Counted from the stretch's first letter, positions 16,323-31,535 are shown. The stretch: 64,000 bases of DNA from Kosakonia oryzae (GCF_001658025.2 NZ_CP014007.2:3100001-3164000), one strand, 5' to 3'. The notes: a model not told the origin generated them from the letters alone. Translations and numbers: made by a program.

Positions 16323-17765
16323 CTAACTCGAACAACTGACCTCCAGCCGCTTTCCCCAGTCCGGCGGGCGGCTGACATAATCATCGTTACGATCGCGGAA
16401 CGGCTCGCGCAGCGCTTCCTGTAACTGCGACAGTTCACTGGCGTCGCCTTTCTCAGCAGCATCAATCGCCCGCTGTGCCAGCCAGTTGCGCAACACCAGC
16501 GCCGGATTCACGCCGGACATCAGTTGTTGCCGCTGCGCATCGTCAACCTGCTCCTGTTGCAGACGTACCCGGTACTGCACAAACCAACTGTCGAACGCGG
16601 CACGATCGATAAATTCATCACGCAGCGGCGAAGAGGCGCTCTGCTGCTCCGTCTGGCTGAGCAGGCGGAAGGTTCGCGTATAATCGCTGCCCTCGCGTGC
16701 CATCAGCGCAAACAGTTCTGTAAGAAGCTGGTTATCGCCCTGCTGCTGGGTGAGAAAACCAAGCTTGCCGCGCATCAGTACGCCATATTCTGTCAGCAGC
16801 AGATGTTGATAGTCATCCAGCGCGCTGTTCAGCGCATCGATGTCAATAAACGGCGACAGCGACTGCGCCAGCCGTTGCAGGTTCCACAACGCCACTGCGG
16901 GTTGATTATCGAAGCTATAACGCCCCTGGTAATCCGAGTGGTTACAGATAAATGACGGCTGATAATCGTCGAGGAAACCAAAGGGACCGTAATCAATGGT
17001 CAACCCGAGGATCGACATGTTGTCGGTATTCATCACGCCATGCGCAAAACCGACCGCCTGCCAGCGGGCAATCAGCGTGGCAGTGCGTCGGACAATATCG
17101 CGGAACCACAGCACGTACTTATCGGATTCATTCTGCAAATGCTGCCAGTGGTGACGGATGGCAAAGTCCGCCAGTTGGCGTACTTTTTGCGGTTCGCGGC
17201 GATAATAAAAATGCTCGAAATGCCCGAAACGCAGATGGCTTTCAGCGATGCGCATCAGCATAGCGCCCTGCTCGCGGCTTTCACGCATGACCGGCGTATC
17301 GCTGGTAACGATGCTCAGCGCGCGGGTCGTCGGAATGCCAAGATAGTGCATCGCCTCTGATGCCAGGCTTTCACGGATAGTTGAACGCAGAACTGCACGT
17401 CCGTCACCCATGCGCGAATAGGGCGTCAACCCCGCGCCTTTCAGATGCCAGTCGCGGGTCGTGCCATCCGGCAATTGTTGTTCACCAAGCAGGATCCCGC
17501 GTCCGTCGCCCAGTTGCCCGGCCCAGACACCAAACTGATGTCCGCTGTAAACTTGCGCCAGCGGCGACATGCCCGGCAATAATGCCTCGCCGCCCCAGAC
17601 ACCGGCACCCGATTCGGGATGAAAAAGCGCGTCCTCCACGCCCAGCTCCTGCGCCAGTGGCGCGTTGTGCCAGATAAGCCGGGCATTGTGCAGCGGTGTC
17701 GGAGATAATGCAGTGTAAAATTCTGGCAGTTCATCACGCCAGCGGGTAGTAAAAGAAAGGGTCAT
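16323..17765 (-). CDS. selO: Protein adenylyltransferase SelO
   Basis: A 480-residue SelO (YdiU) pseudokinase, which transfers AMP from ATP to Ser/Thr/Tyr residues of proteins in redox-stress responses. Conserved stretches: [43 protein letters not shown] and [10 protein letters not shown] with the catalytic/metal Asn-Asp. The bacterial form ends in CSS; no selenocysteine is involved. The start at 17765 has AGGAGG five bases upstream and gives MTLSF as in E. coli; eleven upstream in-frame codons are not conserved. Confidence 0.96.
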   Translation of the reverse strand: MTLSFTTRWRDELPEFYTALSPTPLHNARLIWHNAPLAQELGVEDALFHPESGAGVWGGEALLPGMSPLAQVYSGHQFGVWAGQLGDGRGILLGEQQLPDGTTRDWHLKGAGLTPYSRMGDGRAVLRSTIRESLASEAMHYLGIPTTRALSIVTSDTPVMRESREQGAMLMRIAESHLRFGHFEHFYYRREPQKVRQLADFAIRHHWQHLQNESDKYVLWFRDIVRRTATLIARWQAVGFAHGVMNTDNMSILGLTIDYGPFGFLDDYQPSFICNHSDYQGRYSFDNQPAVALWNLQRLAQSLSPFIDIDALNSALDDYQHLLLTEYGVLMRGKLGFLTQQQGDNQLLTELFALMAREGSDYTRTFRLLSQTEQQSASSPLRDEFIDRAAFDSWFVQYRVRLQQEQVDDAQRQQLMSGVNPALVLRNWLAQRAIDAAEKGDASELSQLQEALREPFRDRNDDYVSRPPDWGKRLEVSCSS

Positions 17766-17826
17766 GGTTCCTCCTGCCTTTAGTGTAGTGCCAACCATCA
17801 GGTTTAAACACCGGCGAAAAGCAGGG

Positions 17827-18540
17827 CTATGGGTGGATCAGAGAGGTGATCTGCGCAACGGTGACCGGCGGCCATAATGCCCCTTGCATTGCGCTGAAGT
17901 GAAAAGGTTCCGCCCGCTTCAGGGCAGATTCGTCATCAATGCCCGCAATCATCATTGACTGACAATAAGGACTTATCTGCGAAACGATCGCCCGCATAAA
18001 AGGTTCAAATGAAGGAGAAGCTAATCGTTGCTGAACAAAATTTTTATCTAATGCGACACGTTTAAATAATCCGTCAAAAATGGCTTTAGTCGATGCTGTT
18101 CCGACACCAAAATTAGCCAGTACCAGCGGATATTGTTTCGCCAATAGAGACAGAAACGGATCCTCTTTGCCTTTATTTAAATTGAGGAAATTCTCATTTA
18201 TAGTAAATTCCAGAAAAGGAAATTTAGCCACGCTGGCAGCCAGTGCCTCATCGGTAAGTAAGGCTTCAACAATAATCGGGGAAATATTAATCCAGGCGAT
18301 TAATTGATGTTGTATGAAAAAGAGCTGACAGGCCTCTATTAGCGCCAGTTGCTCCGTAAAGAGTTGCAGGGTTTCATCAGGCTTCAGGCGCGGGGAAACC
18401 AGCTCTGCCGGGGCGCGGACGTTACTGTCTTTCCCGACAAAGTTAACGATAACTTCCAGCCCCTGAAGCATTCCGTTACTTTTTCTCGCTGGCTGTAATA
18501 AAAACTCCGGGCGATAAGTATCATCAAGCAAAATGATCAT
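17827..18540 (-). CDS. ydiV: Anti-FlhDC EAL-like factor YdiV
   Basis: A 237-residue degenerate EAL-domain protein. In E. coli and Salmonella it binds FlhD, blocks FlhD4C2 from promoters and sends it to ClpXP, lowering flagellar expression under poor nutrition. The catalytic EAL motif is lost (GLEVIVNF in its place), and [12 protein letters not shown] plus [11 protein letters not shown] are conserved. It is thus a protein-binding, not cyclic-di-GMP-cleaving, protein. It lies 61 bases upstream of selO on the same strand. Of interest because the window also has an orphan flagellin that such regulation may reach. Confidence 0.92.
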   Translation of the reverse strand: MIILLDDTYRPEFLLQPARKSNGMLQGLEVIVNFVGKDSNVRAPAELVSPRLKPDETLQLFTEQLALIEACQLFFIQHQLIAWINISPIIVEALLTDEALAASVAKFPFLEFTINENFLNLNKGKEDPFLSLLAKQYPLVLANFGVGTASTKAIFDGLFKRVALDKNFVQQRLASPSFEPFMRAIVSQISPYCQSMMIAGIDDESALKRAEPFHFSAMQGALWPPVTVAQITSLIHP

Positions 18541-18785
18541 TGTGCCGTCCCGCGTTTAGGGTGATATCCGGAATGGCTAAACACAAGTAGATGAATTGCT
18601 GGCTTAATGATTTTAGTGAGATTAACTTCATTTTTATCCCATTTTATATTTGGCTTCTCCTTTATTAGGCTGCTCACTAATAGTCTTTTGCCAGTTTCAA
18701 CGTCCACTTATGATAATTAATATTCTAAAAGATAATTAGTGGAAACATCCTGGTTTAACAAATTTTTACCACGGCGGCGCTGCGC

Positions 18786-19250
18786 TTAAATGCGCCGCGC
18801 CTGCCAGAAATTTTTCCGCCAATAGACGTTATCCAGTGAAGAACGCATCACGCCACGACTGGTGGAAGCATGAATAAATTCATTGTCAGTATCATAAATT
18901 CCAACATGCAGCCCGCTTTCGCCGGAGCCGGTTTTGAAGAACACCAGATCGCCAGGCAATAAATCATCTTTATCGATTTTCGTGCCGACCTCAGCCTGTT
19001 GGCGCGTTTCGCGCGGTAGCTGAAGCGCAAATTTGTCGCGGAAAGTCATCATCACAAACCCGGAACAATCGACACCTGAACGCGTCATACCGCCGTAGCG
19101 ATACGGTGTACCTCGCCACTCGCTCAGTTGCTCGTTCAGACCCGCAATCACTGTGATCGAATCCGACAACCTTGGGTTAGGTGGCGGAGCGCGATGAGAA
19201 CTACATCCTGCAAGAAACAGTGCCGCCGCCAGAAGAAACCAGATACGCAT
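18786..19250 (-). CDS. nlpC: NlpC lipoprotein, NlpC/P60 peptidase
   Basis: A 154-residue outer-membrane-type lipoprotein with lipobox LAGC (Cys16). The NlpC/P60 papain-like domain has the catalytic triad C62 (GVDCSGF), H115 (GLHVGIY) and H127 (FIHAST), so it is expected to cut peptidoglycan stem peptides in the periplasm. It is at the end of the btuC-btuE-btuD cluster, 78 bases after btuD, as in E. coli. The exact physiological role is unknown. The 245 bases downstream before ydiV are AT-rich and show nothing distinctive. Confidence 0.95.
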   Translation of the reverse strand: MRIWFLLAAALFLAGCSSHRAPPPNPRLSDSITVIAGLNEQLSEWRGTPYRYGGMTRSGVDCSGFVMMTFRDKFALQLPRETRQQAEVGTKIDKDDLLPGDLVFFKTGSGESGLHVGIYDTDNEFIHASTSRGVMRSSLDNVYWRKNFWQARRI

Positions 19251-19328
19251 TCTGGATCTCGCCTCGTACTTTATTTTTATCGGAATAATCTACCGTGTGA
19301 ATCAGTTGCGTGGCAAGTCACCTTTTCG

Positions 19329-20078
19329 TCACGTTGCCGGGATCAGCACACGATGCCCGTCTACGTCGAAACGACGAAAAGCCATACCGTAAGCTTCCGC
19401 CAGCCGATCAGGCGTCAGCACCTCTTCTTGTTTGCCGCTACCCAGTAGCCGCCCGGCGCTCAATAACCACACCTGCTGCGCATAACGCAGCGTATGGTTG
19501 AGGTCGTGGCTACTCATCACTACGGTCACGCCAGCACTTACCAGCTCCGCGATAAGCTTATCCAGCGCAGTCTGCTGCGCCACATCAAGGCTATTCATTG
19601 GCTCATCCAGCAACAGCAACTGCCCGGAGGGATTTACCTCCGGGTGGATCTGTAAAATCACTGCGGCCAACCTCACCCGCTGCCATTCACCGCCGGAAAG
19701 TTGATTGACTCTACGGCTAAGCTTGTCACCCAGCCCAAGCTGAGCGGCAATTTTCCCCAGACAGTGAGTTTGCGCAGTATCGCGCTGATGCAACAGTAAA
19801 TAGTGCCAGACAGGCATAGCAAAAGGCGGCGTCTGCTGCTGGGCAAGATAAGCGCGATGTTGCGCCAGCGCCTGGGCGGGCCATTGTTCCAGCGGGCGGT
19901 TATTCAATAACACCTCGCCCTGCCCGCCAGATAAACCCGCAAGCCGGCAAAGCAGCGTGCTTTTCCCGGCGCCATTTGGTCCGACCAGATGTACAATCGC
20001 CGCCCGATCAACCGATGCCGTAATCGGCCCCAGCCTGCCCGATGCGCCCACATTTTGCAGTTGCAGCAGCGCTGACAT
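19329..20078 (-). CDS. btuD: Vitamin B12 ABC transporter ATPase
   Basis: A 249-residue ATPase that powers the BtuC2D2-BtuF cobalamin importer at the inner membrane. Walker A is GPNGAGKST (near residue 33), the signature is [10 protein letters not shown] (near 127), Walker B is LLLLDEP and the switch histidine is in SSHDLNH. The start overlaps the btuE stop by one base, so translation is coupled. Length equals E. coli BtuD. Confidence 0.97.
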   Translation of the reverse strand: MSALLQLQNVGASGRLGPITASVDRAAIVHLVGPNGAGKSTLLCRLAGLSGGQGEVLLNNRPLEQWPAQALAQHRAYLAQQQTPPFAMPVWHYLLLHQRDTAQTHCLGKIAAQLGLGDKLSRRVNQLSGGEWQRVRLAAVILQIHPEVNPSGQLLLLDEPMNSLDVAQQTALDKLIAELVSAGVTVVMSSHDLNHTLRYAQQVWLLSAGRLLGSGKQEEVLTPDRLAEAYGMAFRRFDVDGHRVLIPAT

Positions 20079-20629
20079 TATTTCGCCAGCGCCTGTTTAA
20101 CGGCCTGTTGCAAAACTGGATCGTCCGGGGTCATATCCGGCGAGAAACGCTGAATAACAGCACCGTCGCGGCCAATGAGGAATTTTTCGAAATTCCACAA
20201 AATATCACCCGGCTCTTTCGGTGCGCGGCCTTTACTCTCCATACGCGCGTAGAAACCGCTACCCTCTGGTGTAACAGCGGACGGCGCAGCAGCGATCAAT
20301 TTTTTATACAGCGGATGACGCGCGTCGCCATTCACTTCAATTTTGCTGAACATCGGGAACGTCACGCCGTAAGTCGTGCTGCAAAAAGTTTTGATCTCCT
20401 CTTCCGAACCCGGCTCCTGGCCGAGGAACTGGTTGCAGGGGAATCCCAGCACGGTGAAACCCTCACCGTCGAGCGTTTTTTGCAGGTTTTCCAGTTGCTC
20501 ATACTGCGGCGTCAGGCCGCATTTGGATGCCACATTGACGATCAGTAATACATTACCGCGATAAGTTTCCAGCGTGGTCTGTTCACCATCAATGGTCGTG
20601 ACTTCGGTATTCAGAATGTCCTGTTGCAT
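20078..20629 (-). CDS. btuE: Glutathione peroxidase family protein BtuE
   Basis: A 183-residue thioredoxin/glutathione peroxidase, reducing hydrogen and lipid peroxides. The peroxidatic cysteine is C37 ([10 protein letters not shown]), with the supporting Gln and Trp in GFPCNQF and WNFEKFL. It is placed between btuC and btuD, which gave it its name, although it is not needed for B12 uptake in E. coli. The ORF is complete and overlaps btuD by one base. Confidence 0.96.
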   Translation of the reverse strand: MQQDILNTEVTTIDGEQTTLETYRGNVLLIVNVASKCGLTPQYEQLENLQKTLDGEGFTVLGFPCNQFLGQEPGSEEEIKTFCSTTYGVTFPMFSKIEVNGDARHPLYKKLIAAAPSAVTPEGSGFYARMESKGRAPKEPGDILWNFEKFLIGRDGAVIQRFSPDMTPDDPVLQQAVKQALAK

Positions 20630-20657
20630 AGCGTACCCTTAGTTGATGTTATGGATT

Positions 20658-21644
20658 TCAGGCTTCACGCCCGACCTTTAATAATAACCAGATAAACACC
20701 GGCGCACCCAGCGTCGCCGTAACGACACCGATGGGTAACTCAGCGGCGCTAAGCGTCAGCCGGGCAACAATATCGGCGAACAGCAACGCCACCGCCCCCG
20801 CCAGCGCGCAGCCAGGAAGCAGCACCCGGTGATCGGTCAGCCCGCAGAGACGTAAAATATGCGGGATCACCAGACCAATAAAGCCAATGGCTCCTGCCAG
20901 CGCAACGCTGACACCAACCATCCAGCCCGTTGCCACCACCAGCAAATTTCGCCACAGCCACAGCGGCAACCCCAACTGCCGCGCGGATATCTCCCCCAGC
21001 GCCAGAACGTTCAGCGGTTTTGATTGAAAACAGATCCAGATCATCGCCGGTAACAACGCCACCATCAGCCAGCTTTGTTGCCAGTCGACCCCGCCAAAAC
21101 CGCCCATCATCCAGTACATAAGCTGGCGTAAATCGAATGAGGTAGAAAAGTAAACCGCCCACGTCATTAACGCTGTACAAATAATGCCAAGCGCCACACC
21201 CGCAAGCAGCAGGCGGCTGGTGGTGAGATGACGCCGGGCAAAACGTAGCAGAATAAGCGTCACGATCAGCGCTCCGGCGATGGCGCACACGCCCAGCGCC
21301 CAGCCAGGCAACATACCGCCGCCCAGCAGTACAGCAGCGATCAGCCCGACGCCCGCGCCGCTTGAGACACCGAGCAATCCCGGCTCCGCCAGCGGATTTT
21401 CAAAAAGCGCCTGCATCACAGCGCCACACAGCGCCAGCGCGGCACCCACCAGCACTACCGCCAGCGTACGGGGAAGACGAATTTGCCAGACAAAGAGCTG
21501 ACCATCAGGAGTAAACCAGCTGTCGGGAGCGATCCATTGCTCGCCCGCGCAGAGGCTAATAAACACAGAGAATAATAAAAGCAGCAATAATCCGCCAAGC
21601 CAGCGGCGATTTCGTTGCTGTTGAAGATGAGCGTATGCCAGCAT
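20658..21644 (-). CDS. btuC: Vitamin B12 ABC transporter permease
   Basis: A 328-residue integral membrane permease of the FecCD family. About ten membrane spans are visible as long hydrophobic stretches, with the conserved GVSSGAGVG near residue 95 and the coupling region [10 protein letters not shown] near 257. It forms a dimer with BtuD ATPases and receives cobalamin from BtuF. It leads the btuC-btuE-btuD-nlpC cluster; the ihfA terminator lies upstream, so it needs its own promoter, not identified here. Confidence 0.96.
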   Translation of the reverse strand: MLAYAHLQQQRNRRWLGGLLLLLLFSVFISLCAGEQWIAPDSWFTPDGQLFVWQIRLPRTLAVVLVGAALALCGAVMQALFENPLAEPGLLGVSSGAGVGLIAAVLLGGGMLPGWALGVCAIAGALIVTLILLRFARRHLTTSRLLLAGVALGIICTALMTWAVYFSTSFDLRQLMYWMMGGFGGVDWQQSWLMVALLPAMIWICFQSKPLNVLALGEISARQLGLPLWLWRNLLVVATGWMVGVSVALAGAIGFIGLVIPHILRLCGLTDHRVLLPGCALAGAVALLFADIVARLTLSAAELPIGVVTATLGAPVFIWLLLKVGREA

Positions 21645-21706
21645 GTTAACCGTTTTACCGTCAGTCAGGTGGCTGATTTTATGATTGATGCCGGGCGCTG
21701 AAAAGA

Positions 21707-21731
21707 AAAAAGGCCGCAGCGCGGCCTTTTT
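21707..21731 (-). terminator. ihfA terminator
   Basis: A GC-rich stem (GGCCGC/GCGGCC) extended by A and T runs, 13 bases past the ihfA stop, with TTTTTTCTTTTC on the minus strand. Confidence 0.85.
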
Positions 21732-21743
21732 AGTTAGTTCATA

Positions 21744-22043
21744 TCATTCAGCTTTGGGCGAAGCGTTTTCAACACGGCTCTTCAACTTCTGGCCGGGTCT
21801 GAAGGTCACCACGCGCCGGGCTGTAATGGGAATATCTTCGCCCGTTTTCGGGTTACGCCCCGGACGTTGATTTTTGTCGCGCAAATCGAAATTGCCAAAG
21901 CCGGAGAGTTTTACCTGCTCACCGTTTTCCAGAGCACGACGGATCTCTTCGAAAAACAGCTCTACCAGCTCTTTTGCGTCCCGCTTGCTAAGCCCGAGCT
22001 TATCAAACAGATATTCTGACATTTCAGCTTTTGTAAGCGCCAT
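21744..22043 (-). CDS. ihfA: Integration host factor alpha subunit
   Basis: A 99-residue DNA-bending protein of the HU/IHF family; with IhfB it makes a sharp bend at specific sites for transcription, replication and phage integration. The intercalating proline lies in the beta arm GRNPKTGE, and [19 protein letters not shown] is the DNA-minor-groove arm. Length equals E. coli IhfA. Starts four bases after the pheT stop, matching the pheST-ihfA operon. Confidence 0.98.
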   Translation of the reverse strand: MALTKAEMSEYLFDKLGLSKRDAKELVELFFEEIRRALENGEQVKLSGFGNFDLRDKNQRPGRNPKTGEDIPITARRVVTFRPGQKLKSRVENASPKAE

Positions 22044-22047
22044 AGGT

Positions 22048-25593
<3,546 letters not shown>

Positions 25594-25686
25594 GCTTGCG
25601 TTACCTTAACAGGGTAAGTGGCGGTGATGGGCTATTGAAAACGCATCACTGCAAAATGTCAATGTATTGATAATGTTAAAGCAAAA

Positions 25687-25705
25687 GAGGGAGCCAGGCT
25701 CCCTC
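25687..25705 (-). terminator. Hairpin after rplT
   Basis: A 9-base perfect stem (GAGGGAGCC/GGCTCCCTC), one-base loop, with AAAA/TTTT at its end on the minus strand, 13 bases after the rplT stop. Confidence 0.8.
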
Positions 25706-25717
25706 TCTTAAACTGGC

Positions 25718-26098
<381 letters not shown>

Positions 26099-26124
26099 TT
26101 AAAAAAAGTTAAAAGGTTAACGAC

Positions 26125-26325
<201 letters not shown>

Positions 26326-26414
26326 TTAACTTCCACTTCGCATTGTTAATAAACGAAACAAAGGCGAACCAAACCCGTGAGCTTGCGGCCCACAGGTTTA
26401 ATTACTTGATGGCC

Positions 26415-26960
<546 letters not shown>

Positions 26961-28889
26961 TTATTCCTCCAATTGTTGAAGACTGCGGCTGCGAATCTCT
27001 TGCTGCAGCTGCTCGATAACATCATTTACGTCCAGGCTCCCCAGGTCTTTACCACGGCGGGTACGCACGGCAACTTTGCCGGCCTCAACCTCTTTGTCAC
27101 CGCAAACCAGCATATAAGGGACGCGACGTAAAGTGTGCTCGCGGATTTTAAAGCCTATCTTCTCGTTTCTCAAGTCTGCTTTTACACGAATGCCCGCATT
27201 TTGCAGTTTACGCGTCAATTCGTTAACGTATTCAGACTGTGAATCGGTGATATTCATGACCACTACCTGCACCGGCGCCAGCCAGGTCGGGAAGAAGCCA
27301 GCAAATTCTTCAGTCAGGATGCCAATAAAGCGCTCCAGAGAACCAAGAATCGCGCGGTGAATCATCACCGGAACCTGACGTTCGTTGCTTTCGCCTACAT
27401 AAGAAGCGTTCAGACGAGCCGGCAGGGAGAAATCAAGCTGTACTGTACCGCACTGCCATGCACGATCGAGGCAGTCATATAAGGTAAATTCAATTTTCGG
27501 ACCGTAGAATGCGCCTTCACCCAGTTGGAATTCAAATGGGATATTGTTCTCTTCCAGCGCAACCGCCAGATCCGCCTCAGCACGATCCCACATCTCATCG
27601 CTACCGATACGTTTTTCCGGGCGAGTAGAGAGTTTGACGACGATTTTCTCAAAACCGAAGGTGCTGTACATATCGTAGACTAAACGAATACATGCGTTCA
27701 CTTCATCACGCACCTGCTCTTCCGTACAGAAGATATGAGCGTCATCCTGAGTGAAGCCACGTACGCGCATCAACCCATGCAGCGCGCCTGACGGCTCATT
27801 GCGATGGCAACTACCGAACTCAGCCATACGCAGCGGCAGATCGCGGTAGGATTTTAAGCCCTGGTTGAAAATCTGTACGTGACCCGGGCAGTTCATCGGC
27901 TTGATGCAGTATTCACGGTTTTCGGAAGACGTCGTAAACATCGCATCTTTGTAGTTGTCCCAGTGGCCGGTTTTTTCCCACAGCACACGGTCCATCATGA
28001 ACGGGCCTTTCACTTCCTGGTACTGGTACTCTTTCAGCTTAGAGCGAACAAATGTTTCCAGTTCACGGAAGATAGTCCAGCCATCGTTATGCCAGAAAAC
28101 CATACCCGGCGCCTCTTCCTGCATATGATACAAGTCGAGTTGCTTACCGATTTTACGGTGATCGCGTTTTGCCGCTTCTTCCAGGCGTTGCAGATAAGCA
28201 TTCAGCGCTTTTTTATCTGCCCAGGCGGTGCCATAGATACGCTGCAACATCTTGTTGTTGCTGTCGCCGCGCCAGTAAGCCCCTGCAGTTTTCATCAGTT
28301 TGAAGTGATGGCAGAAACGCATGTTCGGCACGTGCGGACCACGGCACATGTCGATGTATTCCTGATGATGATACAAGCCCGGCTTGTCATCATGCGCAAT
28401 ATTTTCATCAAGGATGGAGACTTTATAGTTTTCGCCGCGTTTAACAAAGGTCTCGCGCGCTTCCTGCCAGCTCACTTTTTTCTTGATGACGTCGTAGTTG
28501 GTTTCGGCGAGCTCATGCATACGCTTTTCAAGCGCGTCGATGTCTTCCTGGGTCAGGGTGTGGTCAAGATCAACGTCATAATAGAAGCCGTTATCAATAA
28601 CCGGGCCAATCGCCATTTTGGTATTCGGCCACAATTGCTTAATTGCATGGCCTAACAGGTGCGCACAGGAGTGACGGATAATTTCCAGACCATCATCATC
28701 TTTAGCGGTGATGATGGCGAGGTTGGCGTCACTGTTGATCACATCAGAAGCATCAACCAGTTCGCCATTAACGCGCCCAGCGATACAGGCTTTCGCCAGT
28801 CCCGGACCGATATCCAGCGCAACATCCATAGGGCTTACGGCGTGGTCGTAATGGCGTTGGCTGCCATCAGGAAGAGTAATTACAGGCAT
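26961..28889 (-). CDS. thrS: Threonyl-tRNA synthetase
   Basis: A 642-residue class II synthetase. N-terminal TGS-like domain (about 1-61) and editing domain ([15 protein letters not shown], about 65-224), then the catalytic core with zinc ligands Cys in NCPGH, and His residues downstream, and the C-terminal anticodon domain (from about 535). Length equals E. coli ThrS. In E. coli it represses its own translation by binding a tRNA-like mRNA leader. It heads the thrS-infC-rpmI-rplT-pheM-pheS-pheT-ihfA block. Confidence 0.98.
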   Translation of the reverse strand: MPVITLPDGSQRHYDHAVSPMDVALDIGPGLAKACIAGRVNGELVDASDVINSDANLAIITAKDDDGLEIIRHSCAHLLGHAIKQLWPNTKMAIGPVIDNGFYYDVDLDHTLTQEDIDALEKRMHELAETNYDVIKKKVSWQEARETFVKRGENYKVSILDENIAHDDKPGLYHHQEYIDMCRGPHVPNMRFCHHFKLMKTAGAYWRGDSNNKMLQRIYGTAWADKKALNAYLQRLEEAAKRDHRKIGKQLDLYHMQEEAPGMVFWHNDGWTIFRELETFVRSKLKEYQYQEVKGPFMMDRVLWEKTGHWDNYKDAMFTTSSENREYCIKPMNCPGHVQIFNQGLKSYRDLPLRMAEFGSCHRNEPSGALHGLMRVRGFTQDDAHIFCTEEQVRDEVNACIRLVYDMYSTFGFEKIVVKLSTRPEKRIGSDEMWDRAEADLAVALEENNIPFEFQLGEGAFYGPKIEFTLYDCLDRAWQCGTVQLDFSLPARLNASYVGESNERQVPVMIHRAILGSLERFIGILTEEFAGFFPTWLAPVQVVVMNITDSQSEYVNELTRKLQNAGIRVKADLRNEKIGFKIREHTLRRVPYMLVCGDKEVEAGKVAVRTRRGKDLGSLDVNDVIEQLQQEIRSRSLQQLEE

Positions 28890-29060
28890 TTCATTTCCTT
28901 ATTTGCAGTGGTGCCCCACACGAAAGAGCACATACAAAATTAAATAATATATTTATATCAGCATGTTAAGAATGTTTATTTGCTTCACTCTGCAAACTGT
29001 GCACACCAGAAGAAAACCTGACAGTGCCCATCCCCACCTGCTGATAACGCCCCACAATAG
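28890..29060 (-). promoter_or_regulatory. Expected thrS leader with autoregulatory operator
   Basis: In E. coli about 160 bases of thrS leader fold into tRNA-Thr-like domains bound by ThrRS. The position is marked by analogy; folding was not confirmed by eye. The ATG is preceded by AAGGAA. Confidence 0.35.
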
Positions 29061-29415
29061 TACACGGCATCGCGACGACATAAAAGCGTGAACAGAATCA
29101 TATTCCTGGCGTACATCGCAGGGAGCATGCCAGCCACGCCATCATGGCGCGCTAACACAATACATTCTCCTTCAATGACGTTCACGTAATACGGGAAATT
29201 ATACAACTCAGCAGTTTTATATACGCTATCGCAAAAAATATAACGAATTCACATTTCATCCATCATGTCCTCAATTTCACATGATGAAATCAAGCGAAAG
29301 GATATCCATCGTTTTACTGGAATAACTAACAAACCTGACTGAATCATTTTTACCGTCTTGCGTTCTCATCTTGGCACAGACGGGAGTGTTTATTGCGAAT
29401 AAGGAAAAAGTCGTC
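29061..29415. other. Spacer between thrS leader and GT9 gene
   Basis: About 350 AT-rich bases. A 73-codon minus-strand frame spans 28985-29206 but starts with TTG, has no ribosome site and overlaps the thrS leader, so it is not called. Nothing else was seen. Confidence 0.4.
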
Positions 29416-30558
29416 ATGATGCAACACACAGCGATAGAAATGCCTGTCGGAAAATTTAAAAAAATAAGAGCACTTAACAGACGGCGTAATTACTTTCTAA
29501 AAAAAATACGTACTCTGTTACGCGTTTATATCGCGAAAATGCTCTGGGACAGTCCAACCCGAAGCGAACTGAATTTAATCTCAGCAAGGAAAGTTCTGTT
29601 AATGCGTAACGAAGGAGCAATTGGCGATGTTGTCGTCGATTCCGCACTGGTTAAATGTCTGCACGAGTCAGGATATATCGTTGATTTTCTGCTGACAAAA
29701 TCAAACAGCCAGGTAATGCGCTATAACCCCCGTATCCGCCATATCTACGAGGCAGAAGATATCGCTTCTGCCAGCTACCTTAAAAAGTTCACCCATAATG
29801 TCCCCCGCTCTGTGATTACTGAGTTATCTAATAATAAGTATGATGTTGTTATCGACCCTTCCCTTTTTGATATCCCTGTGCATCGGTTGTTGTTATTAAA
29901 ACAAATAAATGCCAAAGCAGTGTTAGGATTTAATAAATGGCCCTCTATTAACCATTATACCAAATCCTTTGATTTTGATTGTGCAAACTGGCATGTCAGC
30001 AAAACCTTTTACTGCATCGCTGACTGCATGCAATTAGATAAAAAACAACTGGCAACTTATGACCTGCATATTCCTCAGGATATTTACGCTGAGACGCAAC
30101 AATTTCTGGCCGCCATCGAAGGCCGTAAGATTATCATTAATATCTTTGCCGGTAATGAGGATCGCTGTTTATCCCAGACGCAGCTCGCGGCAATTATTGA
30201 ACAATTGCAGATTGCTTATCCAGCGGTAAATATTATTCTGCTCGATCACCGTAAAGAGATCCGTCTGCCTCTCCCCGCCAGAGTCGTCGTAAATCCTTTT
30301 AAAACTCTGCACCATGCAATGGCACTTATTGCGCAAGCCGATCTGATTATCTCGCCCGACACCTCGATCGTGCATATGGCGGCCGCATGGCAGAAACCGC
30401 TCATTGCTATCTACAAAGATGTACGGCTCAACAATCAGCTTTGGGCACCGGGATATGAAAACGCAAGGCAGATCATCATCAAATGTGGAAAGGTGCACCA
30501 ACAGCAGGATATCGCCAGTTTAATCATGGCGGAAATTGATCCCTCCCGATTAAGTTAA
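29416..30558 (+). CDS. Glycosyltransferase family 9 (heptosyltransferase-like)
   Basis: A 380-residue cytoplasmic glycosyltransferase resembling LPS heptosyltransferases. N-terminal half carries the acceptor-side pattern LLMRNEGAIGDVVVDSALV (about residues 60-80); the C-terminal half has the donor motif IISPDTSIVHMAAAWQKPLIAIY (about 310-332), diagnostic for GT9. The start at 29416 is one choice (ATG ATG, AAGGA upstream); a TTG at 29371 is in frame. It is isolated from LPS core genes and absent from this place in E. coli, so acquisition is likely. Substrate unknown; an LPS or surface-glycan role is inferred from family. Confidence 0.78.
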   Translation: MMQHTAIEMPVGKFKKIRALNRRRNYFLKKIRTLLRVYIAKMLWDSPTRSELNLISARKVLLMRNEGAIGDVVVDSALVKCLHESGYIVDFLLTKSNSQVMRYNPRIRHIYEAEDIASASYLKKFTHNVPRSVITELSNNKYDVVIDPSLFDIPVHRLLLLKQINAKAVLGFNKWPSINHYTKSFDFDCANWHVSKTFYCIADCMQLDKKQLATYDLHIPQDIYAETQQFLAAIEGRKIIINIFAGNEDRCLSQTQLAAIIEQLQIAYPAVNIILLDHRKEIRLPLPARVVVNPFKTLHHAMALIAQADLIISPDTSIVHMAAAWQKPLIAIYKDVRLNNQLWAPGYENARQIIIKCGKVHQQQDIASLIMAEIDPSRLS

Positions 30559-30571
30559 AGTATTTACCACG

Positions 30572-30603
30572 TGAATTGTCAGTTCACAGTAACTGACAAT
30601 TCA
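30572..30603. repeat. Thirteen-base perfect hairpin after the GT9 gene
   Basis: Perfect arms TGAATTGTCAGTT/AACTGACAATTCA with a six-base loop, 13 bases after the stop codon. No T run follows, so it may stabilise the mRNA 3' end. The next 300 bases (to 30921) show no other feature. Confidence 0.65.
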
Positions 30604-30921
30604 GCAACTTAGCTCTCGATATCTACCACACTAGCGGTAACCGTTCACCACAATTTCAGCACGCCGCAGAAAAAAACGTACAAAATGGAATTTCCGGGAT
30701 ATAACAGCAAGTGTGTGCTTTTTATTCGCTCCAGCGTGGAACCTCTGCACGCCTGAAAACAGGATATTCATAACTGGCAGTGATGATTGTTATTGTGAAA
30801 AAACGTTTCAAAATTAACCGTATAGCTTACGTTTAATCTGATTTTTAGCGGCCACCTTGACACAACAGTATCACTGGCAGTCTAGTTGGCTTCCCATTAA
30901 CATCTAACTCAATGATAAAGC

Positions 30922-31044
30922 ATGGCAATTGTTTATCCCGTTATCATTATCGCGCTCCTTGCGATCATTATTTTTTCGTTTTATAAGCACCGCAGCATGA
31001 AGTCAGCAAGAAGTTTACCGGGTCGTCACAAAAAGCGGCGCTGA
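30922..31044 (+). CDS. Possible 40-residue single-span membrane peptide
   Basis: A 40-residue frame: MAIVYPVIIIALLAIIIFSF forms one membrane span followed by a strongly basic tail ending RHKKRR, so the tail should stay in the cytoplasm. A terminator begins 40 bases after the stop. The upstream ribosome site is weak (AAAG). It resembles the many short single-span proteins of enterobacteria (YniD is the nearest positional analogue in E. coli but not similar in sequence). Function unknown. Confidence 0.5.
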   Translation: MAIVYPVIIIALLAIIIFSFYKHRSMKSARSLPGRHKKRR

Positions 31045-31083
31045 TGGTGCCAGACTGCTTTGAAAGACAAACCCGCACTCGCT

Positions 31084-31111
31084 AAAGGCACGCGCAAGCG
31101 TGCCTTTTTTC
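31084..31111 (+). terminator. Strong terminator between the small peptide and fumD
   Basis: A 9-base stem (AAGGCACGC/GCGTGCCTT) with a four-base loop and a T6 run on the plus strand. It also lies nine bases beyond the minus-strand fumD stop, where a matching A-rich flank makes it usable in both directions. Confidence 0.85.
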
Positions 31112-31119
31112 CTTGTTTA

Positions 31120-31332
31120 TCAGGATTGATACCCCAGCGCGCGGATCACGGTTTCCATTGCTTCCTGCGTTAATGCGGAACGCGTAACTCGCTTATTTGC
31201 CAGCATCGTTCTGACCACGCCAGCAATGACAATATGCTTTGGCTCCTGCCCCAAATCTCGCATCTCGAGTACCACCTTCCCTACCACCCGGCACATCTCC
31301 TCGTATAATGCCTCATCTTTGGAATTCCCCAT
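31120..31332 (-). CDS. fumD: FumD/YdhZ family small protein
   Basis: A 70-residue protein closely matching E. coli FumD (YdhZ): EMCRVVGKVVLEMRDLGQEP and KHIVIAGVVRT are nearly identical. FumD is annotated as a fumarase D, though experimental support is limited. The start at 31332 has GGAGG five bases upstream; the frame runs upstream to 31374. In E. coli it lies near pykF, so its place here differs. No catalytic residues can be named. Confidence 0.88.
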   Translation of the reverse strand: MGNSKDEALYEEMCRVVGKVVLEMRDLGQEPKHIVIAGVVRTMLANKRVTRSALTQEAMETVIRALGYQS

Positions 31333-31471
31333 TGCTCCTCCGGTTGTTGTGGTTTTGCCTCGCTTAATCGGCATCAGGATAGGGATAACCCGTCTCTTTG
31401 TAACCCCTGCTGATAACTTCCTTCACTTTCAATCGGATGCACGCATATTATGTCGGCTGATAAATTTACCT

Positions 31472-31499
31472 TAAAGTTACCCACCTTCACTGCCGATGA
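31472..31499 (+). promoter_or_regulatory. Sigma-28-like promoter of the orphan flagellin
   Basis: TAAAGTT and GCCGATGA, spaced 16 bases (TAAA to GCCG), closely match the flagellar sigma-28 consensus TAAAGTTT/GCCGATAA, whose usual spacing is 15. It lies 36 bases before the flagellin ATG. One extra spacer base and A to G in the -10 box lower certainty. Confidence 0.6.
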
Positions 31500-31535
31500 A
31501 TGATTCATTAGAAACGCGAATGAATTAGCTCAGCG

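Noticed and set aside
28985..29206. A 73-codon minus-strand frame upstream of thrS
   Set aside because: Starts with TTG without a ribosome site and overlaps the expected thrS leader; no recognised family.
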